Source of the DNA: Hymenobacter sp. J193
GTDB taxonomy: Bacteria; Bacteroidota; Bacteroidia; Cytophagales; Hymenobacteraceae
NCBI RefSeq assembly: GCF_024700075.1
Contig: NZ_JAJONE010000001.1
Span: forward strand, 2,694,001 to 2,758,000
Direction: 5' to 3'
Length of the DNA: 64,000 bases
The translations under genes were made by a program, and so were the position numbers. Shown here one piece after another: positions 61,926-64,000 of the stretch. The notes beneath the pieces were generated by a model. It was not told where the DNA came from. It made no database searches and was given only the letters and a program-made list of their open reading frames with translations. Position 1 is the first letter of the stretch. Every line of letters starts with the position of its first letter.

Positions 61926-62205
61926 AGGAAAAAGAAGAATAAAAGAGAAAAGCGCTTACAGGCAGCTAATAAAAGGCATGTAAGATATATAACCAACAGT
62001 GGATAGCCAACATATAATTGTGATAGGGCTTTTTGTAAGTAAAAGAAGAGTTTTGGTACGTGAACCGGCAGAGGCCGCACATAAACAGAAGTATAGGGGC
62101 CGACTATGACCGGCAACTCCGCTTACTCTGCTATCTTGGCCCGGCTGCCTGGCCGGGTCAGCCGTGGCCAATTGGGTACCTTCGCTTTTCTCTTGACTGC
62201 ATTCC

Positions 62206-63165
62206 GTGGAAAACTACCGCGACAAAATCCGCCAGGTATTTACTGAAGTTGGCAAAGTGGTGGTGGGCCAGCACTACATGGTCAACCGGCTGCTGATTGG
62301 CCTGTTTACGGGCGGGCACATCCTGCTGGAAGGGGTGCCGGGCCTAGCCAAAACCCTTACCATCAGTACCCTGTCCCGGGTAATGCACCTGCCGTTTCAG
62401 CGCGTGCAGTTCACCCCCGATCTGCTGCCCTCCGACCTCATCGGCACCATGATCTACAACCAGAGCCAGTCGATATTTGAGGTGAAGAAGGGGCCGATTT
62501 TCGCCAACCTCGTGCTGGCCGACGAAATCAACCGCTCCCCGGCCAAGGTGCAGAGTGCCCTGCTCGAAGCCATGCAGGAGCGGCAGGTTACCATCGGCGA
62601 AACCACGTACCCGCTGGATCTGCCGTTTCTGGTGCTGGCCACCCAAAACCCCGTGGAGCAGGAAGGCACTTACCCGCTGCCCGAGGCCCAGGTAGACCGC
62701 TTCATGATGAAGGTGTTCGTAGATTACCTCAAGAAGGCCGATGAGTTGGAAGTGATGCGCCGCATGGCCAACCTCAGCTACGTGGATGAAGTCAACCCCG
62801 TGCTCACCAAAGAAGACATCTTTGCCATCCGCAGCCAGATCAATCAGGTGCAGATTTCCGAAACCCTGGAGAAGTACATCATCGAGCTGGTTTTTGCCAC
62901 CCGCAAGCCGGCTGAGTACGATCTGCCGGACTTTCAGCAGTATGTACAGTTTGGGGTAAGCCCGCGCGCCAGCATTGCCCTGCACCGGGCCGCCAAAGCC
63001 GTGGCGTTTCTGGATGAGCGTGACTACGTACTGCCCGAAGACATCAAGGAAGTGGCGGCCGATGTGCTCAACCACCGCATCCTGCTCAACTATGAAGCCG
63101 AGGCCGACGGCATCCGCACCCAGGATCTGATTGAGGCCATCCTGCGCAAAGTGCCCATCAGCTAA
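62206..63165 (+). CDS. MoxR family AAA+ ATPase
   Basis: 319 residues from a GTG start. Walker A GVPGLAKT (43-50), Walker B LVLADEINRSPAKVQSALLEAMQER (about 104 on), sensor 1 LATQNP, arginine-finger region PEAQVDRFMMKV. MoxR ATPases help mature von Willebrand-domain metalloenzymes or envelope complexes; the usual DUF58 partner gene is not directly downstream. The 280-bp gap before it is AT-rich at its left end and holds no gene I can see. Confidence 0.93.
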   Translation: MENYRDKIRQVFTEVGKVVVGQHYMVNRLLIGLFTGGHILLEGVPGLAKTLTISTLSRVMHLPFQRVQFTPDLLPSDLIGTMIYNQSQSIFEVKKGPIFANLVLADEINRSPAKVQSALLEAMQERQVTIGETTYPLDLPFLVLATQNPVEQEGTYPLPEAQVDRFMMKVFVDYLKKADELEVMRRMANLSYVDEVNPVLTKEDIFAIRSQINQVQISETLEKYIIELVFATRKPAEYDLPDFQQYVQFGVSPRASIALHRAAKAVAFLDERDYVLPEDIKEVAADVLNHRILLNYEAEADGIRTQDLIEAILRKVPIS

Positions 63166-63176
63166 TCCGTTCTGCT

Positions 63177-63323
63177 TTGTCCCGACTCACCAAGACTCTG
63201 CGCGCCCTGGGCCGGGTGGCGCGTAACCCGTGGCTGCTCAACCACGTGCTCATTGCCGATGAAAGCGCCTGGCAGCGGCGGGCACTGGCGCATAGTCCCC
63301 AACGAGGCATTCTGACCAGCTAA
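63177..63323 (+). pseudogene. Possible N-terminal remnant of a methyltransferase-like gene
   Basis: 48-codon frame from TTG reading LTKTLRALGRVARNPWLLNHVL then DESAWQRRALAHS, which looks like the natural start of a longer protein (class I SAM methyltransferases of related bacteria begin in a similar way; this comes from memory and was not tested). It ends after about 48 residues with no continuation in any frame before the flippase gene. Could also be a genuine small protein. Confidence 0.35.
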
Positions 63324-63434
63324 AGCAGGTTGGCAACACGCGGTGCGCAGTGTGTCTACCGGACGCCACGCCTACCCAAGCGCTCAATCCCCTGGCCGAC
63401 TCCCGTATTTTGAAGTGGCAGTGAAGACAGCAGG

Positions 63435-64000
63435 CTAGCGCCAGCGCTGCCGCAACAGCCGCCACCCGTGCGCCACGTCATCAGGGCGTAGCAGGAAGGC
63501 CCTGAAGCCGCTGCCAGTAGCCCGTTGGAAGTGCCACAGCAAAAAGGAGGTGGAAGCCACGTAGGAGCAGGTAGAAGCCAGCGCCGCCCCCCGGATGCCC
63601 AGCTTCGGAATAAGCAGAGCGCAGGCAATCAGCGTGACGGCCAAGCCCAGCGTGGCGGCAGTATTGTTGATGCGGTAGCGGGCCAGGGCCGCGAAATAGC
63701 TGCTCACCAGCAGCTGAACAGCCATAACCACCACGCCGGGAGCCAGCAGCAGCATAACCGGGCGCGCGGCCCCAAACTCAGCCCCGAACACCCGGCTCAG
63801 CAGTTCCGCCGGCAGCCCGATTAGCGCCAGTACGGCCGCCAGCGTGCCGGCTATGGTGAGGCGCGCCACGCGTAAAGCAGCGGTGGGAAGCGGACCGGTA
63901 CCGGCCGTGTGTACCATGTCTACATACTGCACCAGGGCGGTGCTGCGCGGAATCAACCAGAGGGCCTCCATCAGCGCCACGCCTACCGATAGGATACCCA
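63435..64000 (-). CDS. Polysaccharide flippase (Wzx/oligosaccharide transporter), C-terminal part
   Basis: 188 visible residues; the gene enters from beyond the right edge, so its start is missing. Five to six membrane helices of the MVF/PST flippase superfamily (TIAGTLAAVLALIGLPAELLSRVFGAEFGAARPVMLLL, TLGLAVTLIACALLIPKLGIRGAALAST). Moves lipid-linked glycans across the inner membrane. C-terminal end LLRQRWR is cytosolic. Suggests that a surface polysaccharide locus lies to the right. Confidence 0.82.
   Translation of the reverse strand, partial: GILSVGVALMEALWLIPRSTALVQYVDMVHTAGTGPLPTAALRVARLTIAGTLAAVLALIGLPAELLSRVFGAEFGAARPVMLLLAPGVVVMAVQLLVSSYFAALARYRINNTAATLGLAVTLIACALLIPKLGIRGAALASTCSYVASTSFLLWHFQRATGSGFRAFLLRPDDVAHGWRLLRQRWR

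Overview
The window looks like a chromosomal segment of a GC-rich member of the Bacteroidota, most likely Hymenobacter or a close relative in the Cytophagales. This rests on Bacteroidota-type promoters (TAnnTTTG) in front of many genes, a type IX secretion sorting domain, an exosortase X with a PID-CTERM protein, the DUF4295 protein next to ribosomal protein L33, a BT_3928-type DoxX protein, a one-chain glycine decarboxylase and bacillithiol genes. The species assignment is an inference from gene content. Most of the segment is ordinary core genome; there is no prophage, insertion sequence, CRISPR array or plasmid module.

Layout. 1-8 kb: end of an M24 aminopeptidase (frameshifted), rpmG and DUF4295, a DMP19-like protein, ftsY, an acyltransferase, rimO, bshC. 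8-17.7 kb: secreted and unknown proteins, 5-formyltetrahydrofolate cyclo-ligase, ExbD, a DUF2157/GDYXXLXY membrane operon, mnmD, a thioesterase, rlmN. 17.8-28.4 kb: outer membrane protein, YihY, DUF3891, threonine dehydrogenase (tdh-like), patatin, TerC, kbl, cdaA and folP. 28.5-36.6 kb: DUF1599, BT_3928, an ABC permease, a HAD enzyme, shikimate kinase, a fatty acid hydroxylase, tRNA-Asn, a Rieske-like lipoprotein, 3-hydroxyacyl-CoA dehydrogenase, pheS. 36.8-49.7 kb: M16 peptidase, TonB-dependent receptor, a fused 2-oxoacid dehydrogenase E1, ytxJ, OsmC, lipA and small envelope proteins. 49.8-64 kb: gcvP, a NAD-dependent dehydrogenase, stress proteins (DUF1206, CsbD), a 516-residue unknown, the exosortase X cluster, a T9SS-exported protein, a MoxR ATPase and the end of a flippase.

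Links between genes. The tdh-like gene and kbl convert threonine to glycine, gcvP feeds glycine into the folate pool (folP and the cyclo-ligase are folate genes), and lipA makes the lipoyl cofactor used by the glycine cleavage system and by the E2 partner of the fused E1. bshC and ytxJ mark a bacillithiol-based thiol system. rimO, rlmN, mnmD, pheS, rpmG and tRNA-Asn are translation genes.

The most unusual signal is not a gene. At about ten places there are imperfect inverted repeats whose arms are built from short degenerate words, with different words at different loci. They fill whole intergenic gaps, begin at or across stop codons, and at two convergent gene pairs the arms contain the stop codons of both genes. 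Two copies sit in frame inside genes (patatin, and the linker of the fused E1). A 21-bp word array of about 180 bp precedes the E1 gene. A second point of interest is the compact exosortase X locus, whose candidate substrate would leave a mature peptide of only about 20 residues. Two homopolymer frameshifts (aminopeptidase 3' end, tdh 5' end) are either sequencing errors or slippage sites.
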